NCBI GenBank assembly: GCA_947044365.1
Contig: OX345647.1
Location: forward strand, 3,846,501-3,910,500
Reading direction: 5' to 3'
DNA from: Petrosia ficiformis
Taxonomy: Eukaryota > Porifera > Demospongiae > Haplosclerida > Petrosiidae
DNA: 64,000 bases
Below the pieces are notes generated by a model. That model did no database searches. It had not been told where the DNA came from and worked only from the letters and a program-made list of their open reading frames with translations. The translations under genes were made by a program, and so were the position numbers. Positions 61,599 through 64,000 of the stretch are shown here, in pieces. Position 1 is the stretch's first letter; every line of letters begins with the position of its first letter.

Positions 61599-63634
61599 TT
61601 ACTTAATAGCAATATTAGGAAGACCAATAGTAGTAACTTGTTCACCAAATAGATATTTGGTTGGGCTTGCTGTGGTACTGTTTTCGGTGGAGTAGAATGC
61701 CTCTGTTGGATTAGATTCTGAGAAAAAAAAAATTGAATATACCAAATAATAAAAATATTTTCAGCCATACCGCTTAGTTTTACTGGAGGAGGTGATAAAT
61801 TATGAAAACAAGGGTTTTTAAGATCATATGATCCCTGGCAAACTTGATCTGTACCAACCACCTTCATCTTAATATCTACATCATAAGACATTCTAGAGAA
61901 GAAAAATAAACCATGACATGATATTTACCATTACTGTGAAGAGTAGGTGGACGGGTATGGTAATCATTTGTGTTTGCGTGTGTGTGTGTGTGTGAGGAAA
62001 TATTTTCGGAAAACTATTTTGACAGTTCAAACAAGCCACTGAAGTCATTTTCTTTTGAGAGTACTGACAACAGTCCTTCATGATCTGTGTCTTTTAAGTT
62101 ACAATATATTATTGATGAGTTGACCAGAAGTTTCATTTAGAAAAGAAATACAATGTTTTGGCTATTTATAGCCTTCTTCAGGAAATGATCTGGTCATCCA
62201 ATCAACAAACGCACTACTGACAGACTTACTTCTTATTAGCTTTCATTACAACTGTTCCAGACACCTCTTGATCACACAGTCCCACTACAGGCTTCTTGAA
62301 GAGACATCGAACCTGTGACATTAATAGGCATGCTTGAAATATTAATTTTAACTGAAATCATGTTTCAAGTAGTGTTGTTTTAGTGAACTATAACTGTAAC
62401 TAAAACCTCTTTTAGTAAGGCTTTGTGACTTTTAGTTAACTAAATTACAAGTCTATTGCAATAACTATAATTAACTAAAATGAAAATTGAGCTTTTTTTA
62501 GTTAGTTAGTTAACTAAAACCCTTTCAGTAAGCCCAATATTATTATTAAACTACTAAACGTTTGAGAAACCAGACACACTATTACTAAAAGGAGTCATTT
62601 TCGTCATACTAAAACAACACCAGTTTCGAGTGAACCACATAATAATATTCATATGACTTTGATGGCATATTTGAACATTATTGAGTGACTTAGCATCTAG
62701 ACAGAATCATTATGTATGATGGTTTGTTACCTGAAACCAGTCTGTCCAAGGTGCAGAGGGGGCTGTGGATAAACAAATAGTTTTCCTACAAAAGAAATTA
62801 CAATACACAACAAGTAATCATTATTGGCACATACTGTGATCCAACGAATAATACATCAAACCAAAATGCTAGACCATGAATAGTACCACTAGAGTGCAGT
62901 GTACAACGAAATGGAATATTAATCCTGAAATAAGACACAATAATTAATACTTGCGTTAGGTAGCGGTATTGTTATATCACTCACAAATGAAGGCTCTGCT
63001 CTGAATCTGTTAGAAATTCTATATTATAACTGTCAGATTTGGCCATCAGTATACCAACATCGATTTGTCCCTACAATGATAAGTGACTAGTTACCATGAA
63101 GTATGAAGTGATAGTTAGAATACACTAAAAAGTGTTTTAATCCAGCATGAGGGTGGGGTCAATAAAGGCTGAGATTACATAATACACTTGCCTTCATCAT
63201 TCAATGCATTCATGCAACATTTCCAACATTGTTGAACAATGTTGGAAATGTTGCATGAAAGATGAAACTCGTTTTACTACGTTCACAGCAACCAATCAGA
63301 CTCTTCCAGCTATTATGCATTTGTCACTCTACCACTTTTCTATGATCTGATTGCCCATAATTAACTAGAAGGTAATATGTAAGTAGTCATAATATACATA
63401 CCTTCACAGGCTGGGTAAAGTACTCATCCATTGCAGCATCTTTCAATGGAGACACATCAACGCCTTTGAACTGTGGTTGAAACCTACAAATTAATATAAT
63501 TACATATCATATATGTCAATTGAAATAAAATGGATCATCATACCAGAAAGAAGCTTTGGTGTACTGTTCCATATACAATGCTTCATCAGAGAAGGGAGCA
63601 GTATAGAACAAAGCTTGTGTAGGAAACATCTTTC
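61599..63634 (-). CDS. CARM1: CARM1/PRMT4-type protein arginine methyltransferase (C-terminal half; 5' part beyond the window)
   Basis: Eight in-phase exons: 63634-63544, 63483-63402, 63070-62985, 62924-62835, 62785-62731, 62312-62230, 61892-61771 and 61717-61599 (TAA). They encode the PRMT beta-barrel/dimerisation region with CARM1-type words in order: [86 protein letters not shown] and YDLKNPCF. The SAM-binding domain lies upstream, outside the window. CARM1 asymmetrically dimethylates histone H3 and transcription or splicing factors in the nucleus (family knowledge). The conserved THW loop reads TDW here. The C-terminal tail after NPCF is short (about 50 residues) and Ser/Thr-rich. An intron hosts a MITE (62371-62621). 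Confidence 0.85.
62371..62621. mobile_element. MITE with GTGTTGTTTTAGT ends
   Basis: AGTGTTGTTTTAGT at the left and ACTAAAACAACAC at the right are inverted partners. The inside is rich in TTAGTTAACTAAA words. A truncated relative lies at 33879-33985. It is within a CARM1 intron. Confidence 0.75.
63211..63257. repeat. Perfect 47 bp palindrome
   Basis: A 23-base arm starting CATGCAACATTTCCAACATT is followed by one central G and the exact reverse complement. It lies in an intron between the second and third visible CARM1 exons, near a GATTACATAATACACTTG word shared with the hairpin at 14797. It may be the centre or joined ends of a foldback element. Confidence 0.9.
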
Positions 63635-64000
63635 CTAGAATGAATATCATACACACAACATAATAATTGAAGTAATAATAATTACAATTATTACTGATCA
63701 CATGACCATGAACCTTTAAATGATTATTGCTACTTCCTGAACAGTTTGCTCACCTCTGCTAGTATACCTCCAAGAACAGTGGTGGTTAGCAATTGTGAAC
63801 TTCACCTGATCAGCAATAAATCACTAGGAACATACTTACCAATTTATGTGCTTTAATTTGAACACTCAATAATGAATGCATTTGGTTACATAATGTACTC
63901 GTGTTTGGCTTGTGCATTACATATAGTAATCTCACCTGTTATTACATCATCTTCTAAAGCCAGATAAGTGTGTTTTAACTATTACTTAAAACAAAATACA
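63635..64000. other. Intron of the CARM1-like gene up to the window edge
   Basis: No upstream CARM1 exon is visible before the edge. The segment has GGTTACATAATGTACTCG and GTGCATTACAT near 63888-63925, a degenerate inverted pair of the same family as 14797-14830. Confidence 0.4.

Noticed and set aside
1..64000. CRISPR arrays, bacterial operons and ribosome binding sites
   Set aside because: Split genes and animal families show this is eukaryotic DNA; the repeats are TIR elements and microsatellites without spacer structure.
1..64000. tRNA or rRNA genes
   Set aside because: No cloverleaf-like or rRNA-like stretch was recognised; a tRNA scan was not possible, so short ones could be missed.

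Overview
The window looks like nuclear DNA of an early-branching animal, most likely a demosponge. The evidence is split genes with short GT-AG introns, very AT-rich and MITE-laden non-coding DNA, microsatellites, an LTR retrotransposon and a pogo-type transposon. It also carries animal families: sacsin, ZU5/Death-fold proteins, a THAP finger and CARM1. The species call is an inference; I recognise the gene style, not an exact match.

Every host gene I can support lies on the minus strand. From right to left (transcription order) they are: the 3' half of a CARM1/PRMT4-type arginine methyltransferase (61599-63634); a Roc-COR-like protein with a C-terminal Death-like domain (54657-61372); a complete giant sacsin-like gene with J and HEPN domains (38530-53027); a THAP-type first exon (35553-35680); a MaoC-like double-hotdog dehydratase gene with an internal stop (31871-33816); a second giant sacsin-like gene without J and HEPN (15167-29058); a ZU5 plus Death-fold gene (6486-14710); and the 5' part of a third sacsin-like gene running off the left edge (1-3929).

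The sacsin-like genes share one layout: a 117-120 bp first exon, a 271-277 bp second exon, and one huge last exon (12.85 kb and 11.95 kb in the two complete copies). Each complete gene has three Hsp90-type ATPase modules. The left-edge gene and its upstream flank (1 to about 5660) are a close copy of 50236 to about 54700, so a segmental duplication is part of the locus history. The two complete genes are mosaic: nearly identical over the ATPase modules, strongly diverged between them.

Mobile DNA accounts for most of the rest. A deleted Gypsy-type LTR element sits in an intron of the ZU5 gene. A pogo-like transposase with a downstream PHD-like finger lies between sacsin genes 2 and 3. There are many short TIR elements, including one with a HIRAN-like open frame nested in another TIR element. 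The biologically most interesting theme is the interleaving, on one strand, of giant ATPase-chaperone genes with Death-fold signalling genes. This resembles an expanding innate-immune or stress-response cluster, but that function is inferred.
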